NCBI RefSeq assembly: GCF_002760655.1
Contig: NZ_PDOC01000030.1
Span: 1 to 48,566, forward strand
Source of the DNA: Massilia eurypsychrophila
Lineage (GTDB): Bacteria; Pseudomonadota; Gammaproteobacteria; Burkholderiales; Burkholderiaceae_D
DNA length: 48,566 bases
Direction: 5' to 3'
The translations under genes and the position numbers were made by a program. Within the stretch, counting starts at the first letter, position 1. The number at the start of each line of letters is the position of its first letter. Positions 23,782 to 38,769 of the stretch are shown here, one piece after another. Under the pieces are notes generated by a model. The model was not told the DNA's origin and searched no databases. It was given only the letters and a program-made list of their open reading frames with translations.

Positions 23782-26700
23782 ATGACCTTGCACCGCCAAA
23801 CCAACTGGTTCATCGTCGCCGCCAGCGTCGCTATCGCGCTGTGTCTGGCGCTCACGCTGTACGCCAGCGCGCTGGCGCGCGACGCCGCGACGCACGCCGG
23901 CAAGGCAGAGGTCGTTGCCCGTGCGACCTCGCATTTCCTCTATATGGCCATGGAAACTGCGATGTACCAGGAAGACCGGTCCGAAGCGCAGTGGCGCGCG
24001 CGGATCGACAGTTTCCGCGCTGCGCTGGCGACACTGCAACCGGACTCGGCGCCGACGCGCGCGCTGTTGGCGCGCCAGCACAGCAACCTCGAAGTGATAC
24101 AACGCCTTTACGCCAGGTTGACGCTTCCGGGGATCGCCCCGCTGGTCAATGGCGGCACGGCCGGCGCGCAACAAGCCCCTGCGCTGATGAACGCGCTGTT
24201 CCTGGTCACACAGGAAATGGCGGACGATGCGTTCGCACTGACGCGCCTGAGGCGCGAGGAACTGAGCAGCACACAGCAGTTGTTGTCGGCGCTGATGCTG
24301 GGCAACGTGGTGATGCTGGGCAGCCTGATCGCCTTTGGCAGCTTCGCCATCCGGCGCCGCGTGCTGCGCCCTATCGAAATAATGAAGGGCGTCATGGAAG
24401 CGGTCTCGACAGGAGACCTGGCGACGCGCGTGCGGCTGCCGCTGGCCAACGAACTCGGTTTTTTGGCCGCCACCTTCAACGACATGACCGATCAGCTGGA
24501 GCGCACGCAGGCGTTGACACGCGACGAAATCGTCCAGCGCGAGGCGGCCCAGCTGGCCCTGCAGGCCAGCGTGGCCGAGCTGGCGCGCGCGCGCGCCGAC
24601 GTCCAGGCCGTGATCGATCACACCCCCGCGCTGGTGGTCTACTGGGATGCCGCACTGGTGAACCGCTTCGCCAACCGCGCCTCGTACGACTGGCTCGGCC
24701 TGGCGCCGGAACAGCTGCAGGGGATGAACATGGTCGATCTGGTCGGGCGCCGCCGTTTCGCCCTGCATGAACCGCGCGTGCGCGCCGTGCTGAAGGGGGA
24801 GACGGCGCTGTTCGAATCGCTCGTCGACCTGAATGGCGGCGAGCAGCGCCAGGCGCTGTTCTCCTATATTCCGGATATCGACAACGGCGTCGTCAAGGGC
24901 TTTTACGGTTTCGTCAGCGACGTCACGGCACTGCGCCAGGCCGAGGCCGGCCAGGCGGCGGCGCTGGCGCAGCTGCGCGGCGTGGTCGACGCGGCGCGCG
25001 ATTTTGCCATCATCCTGACCGACACCGCCGGCATTATTGCCCTGTTTAGCCCCGGCGCCGAACTGATGCTCGGCTACCGCGCCGACGAGCTGGTCGGCGC
25101 CAGCACGCCCGAGCTGCTCCATGAGAGCGCCGAATTGCTGGCGCGCGCCGACAGCCTGGGCGACAGCTGCGGCCCCCTGCCCAGCCTGTATAGCGCGGTA
25201 TTTGCGCCCGTCATGGACGGCGGCTCGGAATCGCGCGAGTGGACGTATCGGCGCAAGGACGGCAGCGCGCTGACGGTGAGCCTGACCATGTCGGCGGTGC
25301 GCGACGACGCCGGCGCCGTCATCGGCTACCTCGGCCTGGCCAAGGACATCGGCATCGACAAGGCGCGTCAGCACGAGCTGATCGCCGCGCGCGATGCCGC
25401 GCAGGCGGCCAGCCAGACCAAGAGCCAGTTCCTGGCCAACATGAGCCACGAAATCCGCACCCCGATGAATGCGGTGATCGGCATGCTGCAGCTGCTCGAG
25501 TACACCGAGCTGACGGCGATCCAGCGCGACTATACGAGCAAGACGCTGGGCGCGGCCAGGTCGCTGCTGGCGCTGCTCAACGACATCCTCGACTTGTCGC
25601 GCATCGAAGCGGACGGACTGCGGCTCGAGGAGCACAGCTTCGAGCTGGCCGCGCTGACGGGCGAGTTGTCGTCGATGCTCGGCGTGCTGGTCGGCGACAA
25701 ACAAGTCGAACTGATCCTGAGCATCGATTCGACCTTGCCGCGTCACCTGTTCGGCGACGCCTTGCGGCTGCGCCAGGTGCTGATCAACCTGGCCGGCAAC
25801 GCCATCAAATTTACCGCCCGCGGCGAGGTGCGCCTGTCGATCCGGCGCGATGCCAACGGCCTGATCGGGTTCGCAGTCGCCGACACCGGCATCGGCATCG
25901 CCGCCGACCAGCTCGATTCCATCTTCGACCAGTTCAGTCAGGCCGAAGAATCGACCACGCGACGCTTCGGCGGCACCGGGCTGGGACTGGCGATCAGCCA
26001 GCGGCTGGTGCGGCTGATGGGAGGTCGGCTCGACGTGGCGAGCAGCCCGGGCCGCGGCAGCAGATTCAGCTTCGCGCTCGCGCTGCCCGAACCGGCGCAA
26101 GGTGGGCCGTCGGCGCCGCGCCTGCCGTGGCCGGCCGCGCGCGCGAGCAAGATCATGCGGGTGCTGATCGTCGACGACAACGGCGCCGCGCGCGAAGTAT
26201 TGTCCGGCATGGTCGAGGCGCTCGGCTGGCGCGCCGACAGCGCCGCCGATGGGCCGCAAGCGCTCACCATGCTGGCGCAATCGGCGCTCTACGACGTCAT
26301 CCTGGTCGACTGGCGCATGCCCGGCATGGATGGCTGGGAACTGACTAGCCGGATCGCCCATCAATGTGGCGCCGAGGAGCTGCCGGTGGTGATCATGGTC
26401 ACTGCCAGCGGTCGCGCCGAGCTGTCCGAGCGGATGCAGCTAGCTAGCATCCTGCCGCACGGCTTCCTGGTCAAACCGGTCACCGCACCGATGCTCGTCG
26501 ATGCGATTCGGGAAGCGACGCTGCCGAAGGCGGCGGCGCAGGCCGGCATTGCGGCGCCTGCCACTCCGCTGGCCGGGCTGCAGCTGTTACTGGTTGATGA
26601 CAATCCGCTCAATCAGCAAGTGGCGCGCGAACTGCTGGCCAGGCGCGGCGCCGTCATCACGGTGGCCGATGGCGGCGCAGCGGCGGTGCGGCTGGCGCTG

Positions 26701-27585
26701 GCACCGCAGGCGTCATTCGACGCCGTGCTGATGGACATCCAGATGCCCGACATGGACGGCTACGAGGCCACCCGCGCCATCCGCGCCGATCCGCGCGGGC
26801 GCCAGTTGCCGATTCTGGCGATGACGGCCAATGCGATGCAGGGCGACCGCGAGTTGTCGCTGGCGGCGGGAATGAACGATCATTTGAACAAGCCGATCGA
26901 CGTCGATCAAGTTGTCGCTGCGCTGCTGCAGCTGTGCCGGGCTACGCCGGCTCAGCCAGCAGCCACGGCGGCCGGCCCGCCGCGCCTGCCGCCCCCGAAG
27001 GGCAGCGCGGTCGATTTCGACCTCGCCGTGCGCCGCCTCGGTGGTGACACCTCGATCTATCTTAGCCTGAGCGGCATTTTTGCCGCCGAATCGGATGCGC
27101 TGATCGACGAACTGGCCAGCTGCTTTACCGCCCGCGCATGGAAACAGGCAGCCGATCGCCTGCACTCCTACAAGACTGCGGCGGGAATGATCGGCGCCGA
27201 AGAATTGCACCATTTCGCCGGCACGCTCGAACAGCAGTTGCGCAAGGCGCCCGAGCAAGTCGACAGTGACGCCGCGTTGACGGCGATCCGCGAGGCAGTG
27301 GCGGCCATCCAGGCAGAACTGAAGCTGATCGAACAGGCCAACCGCCCCGCGTCCGTGGCGCCGGCGCCTTCACTCCCGCTCGCCGGCCTCACCGCCTGCC
27401 TCGATGAACTCGCTCCCTTGCTCGACCAGGCCAACATGCGTGCGCTGGCCGTGTTTGGTACACTGCAAGCAGACTATGGCGCCCAGCTTGGCGATCGCCT
27501 CTATCCGCTGGCCGGCGCCATCGCCGCGCTGGACTTCCAGGCGGCACTGAACCACAGCAACTACCTTCGCAAGGAATCGACCTGA
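23782..27585 (+). CDS. Hybrid sensor histidine kinase (HAMP-PAS-PAS-HisKA-HATPase-REC-REC-HPT)
   Basis: 1267 residues. Membrane helices at about 9-31 and 167-190 enclose a helical periplasmic domain of about 135 residues. Then HAMP (about 188-245), PAS (270-390), PAS (405-520), HisKA with SHEIRTPMN (His556), and HATPase with [15 protein letters not shown] and [10 protein letters not shown]. The first receiver has Asp843 (DWRMPGMDG), the second Asp985 ([10 protein letters not shown]), and an HPT domain has His1128 ([13 protein letters not shown]). All phosphorelay residues are present, so a full His-Asp-His-Asp relay is expected. The final acceptor is probably the REC-GGEEF protein whose ATG overlaps this stop codon. 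The adjacent binding protein is the likely periplasmic sensor partner. Confidence 0.94.
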   Translation: MTLHRQTNWFIVAASVAIALCLALTLYASALARDAATHAGKAEVVARATSHFLYMAMETAMYQEDRSEAQWRARIDSFRAALATLQPDSAPTRALLARQHSNLEVIQRLYARLTLPGIAPLVNGGTAGAQQAPALMNALFLVTQEMADDAFALTRLRREELSSTQQLLSALMLGNVVMLGSLIAFGSFAIRRRVLRPIEIMKGVMEAVSTGDLATRVRLPLANELGFLAATFNDMTDQLERTQALTRDEIVQREAAQLALQASVAELARARADVQAVIDHTPALVVYWDAALVNRFANRASYDWLGLAPEQLQGMNMVDLVGRRRFALHEPRVRAVLKGETALFESLVDLNGGEQRQALFSYIPDIDNGVVKGFYGFVSDVTALRQAEAGQAAALAQLRGVVDAARDFAIILTDTAGIIALFSPGAELMLGYRADELVGASTPELLHESAELLARADSLGDSCGPLPSLYSAVFAPVMDGGSESREWTYRRKDGSALTVSLTMSAVRDDAGAVIGYLGLAKDIGIDKARQHELIAARDAAQAASQTKSQFLANMSHEIRTPMNAVIGMLQLLEYTELTAIQRDYTSKTLGAARSLLALLNDILDLSRIEADGLRLEEHSFELAALTGELSSMLGVLVGDKQVELILSIDSTLPRHLFGDALRLRQVLINLAGNAIKFTARGEVRLSIRRDANGLIGFAVADTGIGIAADQLDSIFDQFSQAEESTTRRFGGTGLGLAISQRLVRLMGGRLDVASSPGRGSRFSFALALPEPAQGGPSAPRLPWPAARASKIMRVLIVDDNGAAREVLSGMVEALGWRADSAADGPQALTMLAQSALYDVILVDWRMPGMDGWELTSRIAHQCGAEELPVVIMVTASGRAELSERMQLASILPHGFLVKPVTAPMLVDAIREATLPKAAAQAGIAAPATPLAGLQLLLVDDNPLNQQVARELLARRGAVITVADGGAAAVRLALAPQASFDAVLMDIQMPDMDGYEATRAIRADPRGRQLPILAMTANAMQGDRELSLAAGMNDHLNKPIDVDQVVAALLQLCRATPAQPAATAAGPPRLPPPKGSAVDFDLAVRRLGGDTSIYLSLSGIFAAESDALIDELASCFTARAWKQAADRLHSYKTAAGMIGAEELHHFAGTLEQQLRKAPEQVDSDAALTAIREAVAAIQAELKLIEQANRPASVAPAPSLPLAGLTACLDELAPLLDQANMRALAVFGTLQADYGAQLGDRLYPLAGAIAALDFQAALNHSNYLRKEST

Positions 27586-28529
27586 TGCAAGATTTTCATT
27601 ATCTGGCCGACCGGCTTGCCATCGATGCGCCGCCGCCGCTGCTGCTGGTGGTCGACGACCAACCAAGCAACATCCAGACCTTGTACGCGATCTTCAAGGA
27701 CCGCTACGAGGTCTGCATGGCCGTCAACAGTGCCGACGCGCTGGCATTCTGCGCCCGCCGCACGCCCGACCTGATCCTGCTCGACGTGGTTATGCCCGGC
27801 ATGGGCGGCTATGCGCTGTGCGATTTGCTAAAGCGCGACCCGCGCAACTGCGACATCCCGGTTATTTTCGTCACCGGCAACAGCGATCCGCTCGACGAGG
27901 TCCAGGGCTTTGAGGTCGGTGGCGTCGACTTCATCGCCAAACCGTTTCACGCCACCGTGGTGCGGGCGCGCGTCCACACCCAGCTCACCCTCAAGCGCCA
28001 GTCCGACCTGCTGCGCATGATGGCCCTGATCGACGGCCTGACCGGCGTCGCCAACCGGCGCCAGTTCGACACCTTGCTCAGCGGCGAATGGCGGCGCTGC
28101 GGGCGCAGCGGCCAGCCGCTGTCTTTGATCATGATCGACGTCGATCACTTCAAGCGCTACAACGACCGTTACGGCCATCAGCAGGGCGACGTCTGCCTGC
28201 GCGCGGTGGCGACGGCGATCAAGGCGGCGATGCGCCGCCCGCACGACTTGGCGGCGCGCTACGGCGGTGAGGAATTCGCTTGCCTGCTGCCCGATACCGC
28301 CTTCGAGGGCGCGCTGGTGAAGGCGGCAGAGATCGAGGCAGGGGTGCGCGCGCTGGCGCTCGAGCACGCCGATGCGGCGCTCGGCGGCATCGTCACCGTC
28401 AGCGTCGGCGTCGCCGGCATCGGCGCGCCCAGCCAACTGGTCGAGACGGCGCTGGTGCAAGCGGCCGATGCGCAGTTGTATCGGGCAAAACGCGAGGGTC
28501 GCGCACGCGTCTGCGGCGCCGCGCTGTAA
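27585..28529 (+). CDS. Response-regulator diguanylate cyclase (REC-GGEEF)
   Basis: 314 residues; its ATG shares one base with the kinase stop (TGATG), with AAGGA upstream. The receiver domain begins LLLVVDDQPSN, has phosphoacceptor Asp67 in LLDVVMPGMGG and the conserved Lys in KPFHATVVRARV. The GGDEF domain has active-site GGEEF at 227-231 and RPHD five residues before it, the inhibitory I-site. The layout is that of PleD/WspR-like cyclases, activated by phosphorylation to make c-di-GMP. It is the evident output of the upstream hybrid kinase. Its stop lies only three bases from the stop of the convergent GGDEF-EAL gene. Confidence 0.95.
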   Translation: MQDFHYLADRLAIDAPPPLLLVVDDQPSNIQTLYAIFKDRYEVCMAVNSADALAFCARRTPDLILLDVVMPGMGGYALCDLLKRDPRNCDIPVIFVTGNSDPLDEVQGFEVGGVDFIAKPFHATVVRARVHTQLTLKRQSDLLRMMALIDGLTGVANRRQFDTLLSGEWRRCGRSGQPLSLIMIDVDHFKRYNDRYGHQQGDVCLRAVATAIKAAMRRPHDLAARYGGEEFACLLPDTAFEGALVKAAEIEAGVRALALEHADAALGGIVTVSVGVAGIGAPSQLVETALVQAADAQLYRAKREGRARVCGAAL

Positions 28530-28532
28530 GCG

Positions 28533-31019
28533 CTAACGCGCCGGCACTCGGCCCGCTTTGAGCAGCGGCCACAATAACGTCAGCGGCATCGGCCTGGCGT
28601 ACAGGTAGCCTTGCATCGTGCTGCATCCCATCGCCGCCAGCGCAGCGGCTTGCCCCTCTTGCTCCACCCCTTCGGCCACGAGCGCGATCTGCAGGCTGTT
28701 GGCCAGATGGATGATGGCCGAGATGATCGAGGCGTCCTGCGTGTTGCTCAACATGTCGCGCACGAACGACTGGTCGATCTTTAGCACGTCGATCGGAAAA
28801 TTTTTCAAGTACGACAGACTGGAATAGCCGGTGCCGAAATCGTCGATGCTGATGCTCACGCCGGTGCGCTTGAGTTGCAGCAGGTTGGCGCGCGACCGTT
28901 CGATGTCGCCCATCAGCGTGCCTTCGGTGATTTCCAGCTCCAGCAGCGCCGGCGCGATGCCGCCTGCATCGAGCGCGGCGGCGATGCGGGTGGCGAAGCC
29001 CTCTTCCTGGAATTCCTTGCCGGAGATGTTCATGCTGATGCGCATGGCGCAACCGGCGGCAGTGAGTTCGACCAGATCGCGGCAAACCTGGTCGAGCACG
29101 AAACTGCCGATCTGCACGATCATGCCGGTCTCCTCGGCCAGCGGGATGAAGTCGGCGGGCGACACCTGCACGCCATCGGCGCGGCACCAGCGCAGCAAGG
29201 CTTCGAGCCCGACGATGCGGCCACTGCGGGCGTCGACCTTGGGCTGGTAAGCGACGGCAAACTCGGACTCGTCGAGCGCAATGCGCAGGTCGCGGTCGAG
29301 CGCGTTGCGCGCCAGCAGAATTTCCTCGATCTCGGAGGCGAAGAAATGGTAACGGTTCTTGCCATCCTGCTTCGCCTTGTACATCGCCGCATCGGCGTGG
29401 CGATACATCTCCTCCTGCTCGCTGCAATCGTCCGGATACAGGCTCAGGCCAATGCTCGCGGTCACGTCATAGCGCACGCCATCGTGGTACAGCGGCGTCG
29501 CCACCAGCGCCAGCAGCTGGCGCGCCACCCGGTCGGCGTAGGCGACTTCATCGAGGGCCGGAATCAGGATCACGAATTCGTCGCCGCCCTGGCGGCTGAT
29601 GGTGTCGCTGACGCGCAGGAACATGCGCAGGCGATCGGCCAGCTGCTTGAGCAGGGCGTCGCCGATGCTGTGACCGATCGCACTGTTGATGGCCTTGAAA
29701 TTGTCCAGGTCGAGCAACAGCAGCGCTACCCGCTGGCCCGACCGGCCGGCCTGTTCGAGCGCCTGGCTGGTGCGATCGCGCAGCAGCACCCGGTTGGGCA
29801 AATCGGTCAGGGCGTCGTGCTGGGCCAGGTGGGTCATCTTGAACGCCATCGCGCGCGCCTCGCTGACGTCGTGAAACACGATGATGGCGCCGCTGCGCTT
29901 GCCGCCGGCGTCGAGGATCGGGGCGGCCGAGTCCTCCACTGCGTAGCGCCGGCCGGCGCGGCCGATCAGCTGCGAATCGAAGGCCATGCCGACAATGCGG
30001 TTCTCGCGCAGGGCGATGCGGATCGGATTGACGCTCGGCTCACCGCTGGCGCCGTTGCAAAGGGGCATGACCGTCTCGATCGCCAGGCCGAGCGCCTCGC
30101 CGGCGTGAAAACCGGTCATCAGTTCCGCAACCGGATTGATGAACGTGACCCTGGCGTCGCCGTCGGTGGCGATCACCGCGTCGCCGATCGAATTCAAGGT
30201 GACGCGGAATTTCTCCTTCTCCTCGCCCAGCGCCAGCTCGGCCAGCTTCCTGGCGCTGACGTCCGTCAGCAGCAGCAGATAGCCGTGGCGGCCGCCTTCG
30301 CGCATGCGGCACACCAGCGCGGCATGGCAATATCGCCGCTGAGCCTGGTGTAACACCTGCATTTCGAACGTCGTTTCGCCACCGTCCTCGAGCGAAGCGG
30401 CATGCGCGGCGATCAGCGCCGCGTTGCCCGGCCCGACGACCTCTGCCAGCGGGCGCAGGCGCATCGCCGATGCCGCCACGCCGAACCAGCGGCCATCGCG
30501 GTCGTTGCTGAACCGGTTGACAAAAGCGGCGTCCCAAAAGGCGACAAACGCGGGCAGCGAATGGACCAGGTCCATCAGGTCGTGCCGGGCCAGGCGCAGT
30601 TGCCGGGTGCGCGCGCGCAGTTCCAGATGGGTGCGCACGCGCGCGCGCACCACGGCCAGGTTGAACGGCTTTTGCACAAAATCGACCGCGCCTTCGTTCA
30701 ATGACGCCAGTTCGTGCTCTGCGCTGTCGTGGCCGGTGACGAAGATGACGGCGCAGCCGGCCGTGCGCGGCGACGCCTTGAGCGCCTTGCAGACGGCGTA
30801 GCCATCCATGCCCGGCATCTCAATGTCGAGCAGGATCACGTCGGGCGCGCGGCTGAACGCCAGTTCGAGCGCACTGATCCCATCGGTGGCGAACACGACC
30901 TGCGCCAGGCCCGCCACCGCCTTGCCCAACAAGGTGATATTTGCGGCGACGTCGTCGACGATGAGAATCAGCGGTTCAACGGGCCCGCCGTGCTGCGATG
31001 TTGATACAGCTGTGTCCAT
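28533..31019 (-). CDS. REC-PAS-PAS-GGDEF-EAL c-di-GMP regulator
   Basis: 828 residues from the ATG at 31019, with GAGGA four bases upstream. Domains: receiver (Asp65 in LLDIEMPGMDG), PAS (about 145-265), PAS (about 270-400), GGDEF (GGDEF 478-482, with RVSD five residues before as I-site) and EAL (EALLRW from 606, NISGKEF, EITEGTLM, DDFGTGYSSLSYL). Both catalytic signatures are intact, so it could make or break c-di-GMP depending on signal; in many such tandem proteins one activity dominates. No membrane segment is seen. The receiver implies input from a kinase, and three hybrid or orphan kinases lie in the same island. Confidence 0.94.
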   Translation of the reverse strand: MDTAVSTSQHGGPVEPLILIVDDVAANITLLGKAVAGLAQVVFATDGISALELAFSRAPDVILLDIEMPGMDGYAVCKALKASPRTAGCAVIFVTGHDSAEHELASLNEGAVDFVQKPFNLAVVRARVRTHLELRARTRQLRLARHDLMDLVHSLPAFVAFWDAAFVNRFSNDRDGRWFGVAASAMRLRPLAEVVGPGNAALIAAHAASLEDGGETTFEMQVLHQAQRRYCHAALVCRMREGGRHGYLLLLTDVSARKLAELALGEEKEKFRVTLNSIGDAVIATDGDARVTFINPVAELMTGFHAGEALGLAIETVMPLCNGASGEPSVNPIRIALRENRIVGMAFDSQLIGRAGRRYAVEDSAAPILDAGGKRSGAIIVFHDVSEARAMAFKMTHLAQHDALTDLPNRVLLRDRTSQALEQAGRSGQRVALLLLDLDNFKAINSAIGHSIGDALLKQLADRLRMFLRVSDTISRQGGDEFVILIPALDEVAYADRVARQLLALVATPLYHDGVRYDVTASIGLSLYPDDCSEQEEMYRHADAAMYKAKQDGKNRYHFFASEIEEILLARNALDRDLRIALDESEFAVAYQPKVDARSGRIVGLEALLRWCRADGVQVSPADFIPLAEETGMIVQIGSFVLDQVCRDLVELTAAGCAMRISMNISGKEFQEEGFATRIAAALDAGGIAPALLELEITEGTLMGDIERSRANLLQLKRTGVSISIDDFGTGYSSLSYLKNFPIDVLKIDQSFVRDMLSNTQDASIISAIIHLANSLQIALVAEGVEQEGQAAALAAMGCSTMQGYLYARPMPLTLLWPLLKAGRVPAR

Positions 31020-31398
31020 GTCGTCCTCAAGCAATTCAACCGTGCGCGCAGGCCGGATCGAACGACCAAGGCGCATCGGGCGGCGTGCCGCGGTGGCGGG
31101 CGACCAGCATCGCGGCGACCACACGGCGTTGACGCCAAGAAAATCATTTTAATACTACAACATTAACGACTGATTTTTTACAATTTTTGCAAAACAAACT
31201 AGCGCAACACTTCAACGCAACCATGTTGCCGGTCAGCGCCACCACGTCATCGCGCCCCCTGCTTCGCTCGGCGCCAGCTGCAGCAACTGCACCCTGGCGC
31301 CAGCGCCTGTTCTACCAGCGCCACGCATCGGGGGCGCGCAATTGCGCGGCACTGGCATCGACCGTCGTTGGCAAGCGCGGCCTGGTAGGCATGGCCGA
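31020..31398. other. Intergenic region upstream of the GGDEF-EAL gene
   Basis: About 380 bases without a supported gene. 31135-31205 is markedly AT-rich (runs of T and A) against a GC-rich background and probably carries the promoter of the leftward REC-GGDEF-EAL gene. The part from 31210 to 31398 is GC-rich and shows only fragmentary open frames without recognisable family features; a decayed gene cannot be excluded. Confidence 0.5.
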
Positions 31399-35979
<4,581 letters not shown>

Positions 35980-36149
35980 GGGACAGCTCCTCGACAGGCA
36001 TGGCGCCGACCTCGGTGGCCGGCGTCGTCCCGTCAGGGTATACAAACCGGTAACACAAGGCAAGTCGAAGCGCCGTCGCCGGTGCCTGTCCCCCGTCCAT
36101 GCCCCCTCCCCTGCCGCACTTTTCCCCGGCGTTGCCGCAGTTTGGCCGC

Positions 36150-36286
36150 CACCTCGATCAGCAGCGCCTTGCACAGACGGGCCAGATCATCGAGCGCCAG
36201 GTCAGCCGCTTGATTGCGACCGGCGTCGATTTTTCGTCCTGCCTGTCGATGTCGACAAGCTGGCCGCGTTGCTCGGCCGGGCATGA
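36150..36286 (+). pseudogene. Collapsed hybrid histidine kinase remnant
   Basis: One forward frame reads LDQQRLAQTGQIIERQVSRLI, which matches the part of HisKA just after the phosphoacceptor helix (compare RTGEVIARQVAHMTHLV in the neighbouring kinase). A few codons later another forward frame reads LPVDVDKLAALLGRA and stops at 36286, matching the C-terminal helix of a receiver domain in hybrid kinases. Everything between is missing and the frames differ, so this looks like a kinase gene reduced to two ends by deletion. No start codon or catalytic motif remains. The rest of 35980-36325 shows no gene. Confidence 0.5.
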
Positions 36287-36325
36287 CGCGGCGCTCATGC
36301 GCTGCGGCCGGCGGCACGCCAGCGG

Positions 36326-38767
36326 CTAGGCCGCGCCGCTGGCAGGGCGCAGCCGATCCTCGCCCATCAGCGGCAGCGTGATCGTCATGACGCTGCCGTG
36401 GCCGACGCCGGCGCTGGCCGCCGCGACGCTGCCGCCGTGCAGCTCGATCAGTTTTTTCACCAGCGCCAATCCGAGGCCGAGCCCGCCCTGCGAACGATCG
36501 AGCGCTCTCTTGCCCTGGGTGAACAAATCGAAGATGTTAGGCAGCAATTGCGCACTGATGCCGCTGCCATTGTCACGCACCGTCAGCACCGCGCCGGCGT
36601 CATCGCGCACCAGCGCGACGTCGATGACGCCGCCGGCGGCGGTAAATTTTGCGGAATTGTTGAGCAAGTTCGACATCACCTGGACCAGCCGGGTGCGGTC
36701 GCCGTCGACCCACACCGGATCGGCCGGCAGCACCACCGTCAAGCGCTGGCCGCGCGTGTCGATCAGCGGCCGGGTCTGCTCGACCGATTCTTGCACGATC
36801 TGCCGCAGATCGAGCCGCCCGCTGGCAATCGAGACCAGCCCGCGGGTCACCCGCGAGACATCGAGCAAGTCGTTGACCAGGTGCGTCATGTGCGCCACCT
36901 GGCGCGCGATCACTTCGCCGGTACGCGCCACGCGCTCGCCGGACAGCACGCCGAGCTTGAGCAGTTCAGCGCCGCTGCTGATGGGCGCGAGCGGGTTTCT
37001 CAGTTCGTGAGCGAGCATCGCCAGGAACTCATCCTTGCTGCGGTCGGCCTCGCGCAATGCCTCCTCCGCCCGCTTGCGCTCGGTGACGTCGATCGCCACC
37101 GCGTGCATCACCGCGCTGCCATCGGCGGCAATGCCGATCTGGCCGCGCATGTCGACCCACAGCATCGGCGCTTCGGCGGCGCCCCTGATGCGCACGACGG
37201 CATGGTACTGGCTGCCGCTGGCAACGGCCGCCGTCACCGCCGCCCTCAGTTCGGCCACATCGTCGGCATGTACCGCCTCCCAGGCGCAGGCGATGCGGTC
37301 CCACTGGGTGCCGACAATACTGCGCAGATTGGCGGAAAAATGGATCTGGCCGGTGGCCAGGTCCCAGTCCCACACCGCCATGCGTGCCGCCACCATCCCC
37401 TGGTGGAGCCGCTCTTCGCTGCGACGGGCGACCAGTTCGGCCTGTTCGAGCTGCGACAGGTCGGTATTGGTGCCGAACCACTGCGCGATGCGGCCCTGAC
37501 TGTCGCGCAGCGGCGCGACAGAGGTGAAAAAGCGCCGATAGCAGCCGTCGGCGCCGCGCAGCGAAAACGTCATCTGCGCCGGATTGCCGCTGGCAATTGC
37601 CGCCTGCCAGGCCTCGCGCACGGCCGGCAAGGTGTCGGGGTCATGCCAGGCCATCCAGCCGCTGTCCTCCATCTGCGCCGGCGCGGCGCCCGTGTAGGCG
37701 TACCAGCGATCGTTATACCAGCTGATCTTGCCGTCCGGCTCGGCAATCCAGGCGAGCTGCGGAATCGTATTTGCCAGTTCGACGAACCGCTTGCGTTCAT
37801 GCAGTATGCCGCGATGCTGCAGGTACAGCCGGTCGAGCATGCGGTTGATCGAGCGCGCCAGGCCGGTCACCTCGGTGCTGCCCACCAGCTCGGCGCGCTG
37901 GTCGCTGATGCCATCCTCGCCGACGTTGCTGGCGAAATGTTCCAGCCGCCGCAGGTCGCGCGTGAGCCCGAACGCCAGCCGCGAGGCCAGCAGAAACACA
38001 CTGCCGGCCAGCGCCAGCGCGATGGCGGCGATGATGGCATAGTTCGGCGCCGGATCGCTCAGCGCGGCGGCGACATGCGTCGGCTTCGCTTCCAGAATCA
38101 ATCCCAGCGCGGCAAATTGCGGCGGCTGGTCGATCGCGATCGACGCCGCCGCGCCGCGCCGATCGCCGCTGGCGCGCCGGCTCAGTTGCGTCCAGTCCAC
38201 CGGCGCCAGGTCGGCCAACCGCACGCTGTACATGACCGCCCCTTCCGCGCCGCTGGTGCGCGCGTAGCGCAGCAACCTGATGGCGACCAGCCGGGCGCCG
38301 TCGGCAGTACCGACCAGCAACGGCTGCTCCGTATTGGCGGCGAGCTGGCCCCGCAACCAAACCAGCTCTTCGCTGCCGAATGGGGCGGCGCCGTTGCTGG
38401 CGATCTCCTGGCCTTCAAAATCGGTCAGCATCAACTGGATCGGAATGCCGTTGATCTGTCGCATTCCCCGCAGGAATGGCGCCAGATAGGTTTCCTTGCC
38501 GGCGCTGTCGACCAGCGCGTTGGCAAGAATCGGATTGTTCGCCAACTCGCCGACGCGTGACGACAGCGCCGTCAGGTTGTTGCGCACCAGGATCGCATTG
38601 AAGGCCATCTCGCGCTGCCTCAGCAGTGCATCGGCGCTGGCGCTTTGCTGCCGGATCAGCGCGGCCGAGGCGAGCGCAACGAGGACGATCGCGCTCGCCG
38701 TCAGCACCGCGGCGGCCAGCGCGAAGCGCCGCGCCAGGCTCGCCGTGCCGAATAATCGTCGCAGCAT
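36326..38767 (-). CDS. Membrane sensor histidine kinase (periplasmic domain, PAS-PAS, HisKA-HATPase)
   Basis: 813 residues. Membrane helices at about 17-38 and 243-263 enclose a periplasmic domain of about 200 residues with a CHASE4- or dCache-like look (LTDFEGQEIASNGAAPFG). A HAMP-like linker, a PAS (PQLAWIAEPDGKISWYNDRWYAYTG), a second PAS (MAVWDWDLATGQIHFSANL), HisKA with AHELRNPLAP (His587) and HATPase (NLLNNSAKF, DNGSGI, GGLGLGLALVKKLIELHGG) follow. There is no receiver. The start codon lies two bases after the stop of an upstream binding-protein gene, so the pair is one transcript and very likely one sensory complex. Its response regulator is not adjacent. Confidence 0.93.
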   Translation of the reverse strand: MLRRLFGTASLARRFALAAAVLTASAIVLVALASAALIRQQSASADALLRQREMAFNAILVRNNLTALSSRVGELANNPILANALVDSAGKETYLAPFLRGMRQINGIPIQLMLTDFEGQEIASNGAAPFGSEELVWLRGQLAANTEQPLLVGTADGARLVAIRLLRYARTSGAEGAVMYSVRLADLAPVDWTQLSRRASGDRRGAAASIAIDQPPQFAALGLILEAKPTHVAAALSDPAPNYAIIAAIALALAGSVFLLASRLAFGLTRDLRRLEHFASNVGEDGISDQRAELVGSTEVTGLARSINRMLDRLYLQHRGILHERKRFVELANTIPQLAWIAEPDGKISWYNDRWYAYTGAAPAQMEDSGWMAWHDPDTLPAVREAWQAAIASGNPAQMTFSLRGADGCYRRFFTSVAPLRDSQGRIAQWFGTNTDLSQLEQAELVARRSEERLHQGMVAARMAVWDWDLATGQIHFSANLRSIVGTQWDRIACAWEAVHADDVAELRAAVTAAVASGSQYHAVVRIRGAAEAPMLWVDMRGQIGIAADGSAVMHAVAIDVTERKRAEEALREADRSKDEFLAMLAHELRNPLAPISSGAELLKLGVLSGERVARTGEVIARQVAHMTHLVNDLLDVSRVTRGLVSIASGRLDLRQIVQESVEQTRPLIDTRGQRLTVVLPADPVWVDGDRTRLVQVMSNLLNNSAKFTAAGGVIDVALVRDDAGAVLTVRDNGSGISAQLLPNIFDLFTQGKRALDRSQGGLGLGLALVKKLIELHGGSVAAASAGVGHGSVMTITLPLMGEDRLRPASGAA

Positions 38768-38769
38768 CG

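Noticed and set aside
23707-26364. 885-codon reverse open frame opposite the hybrid kinase
   Set aside because: Antisense shadow with low-complexity His/Arg/Gln composition; the forward kinase motifs are all intact.
31230-31398. Possible decayed gene downstream of the MASE1 kinase
   Set aside because: Fragmentary frames in several phases suggest decay, but no family could be recognised, so it is only noted as an intergenic region.
35980-36174. N-terminal extension of the MASE1 kinase to 36174
   Set aside because: The added residues are Arg/Gly-rich and unlike MASE1; a strong GAGGAG precedes the GTG at 35979.
36033-36317. 94-codon reverse open frame before the MASE1 kinase
   Set aside because: No family features; the opposite strand carries recognisable kinase remnants instead.
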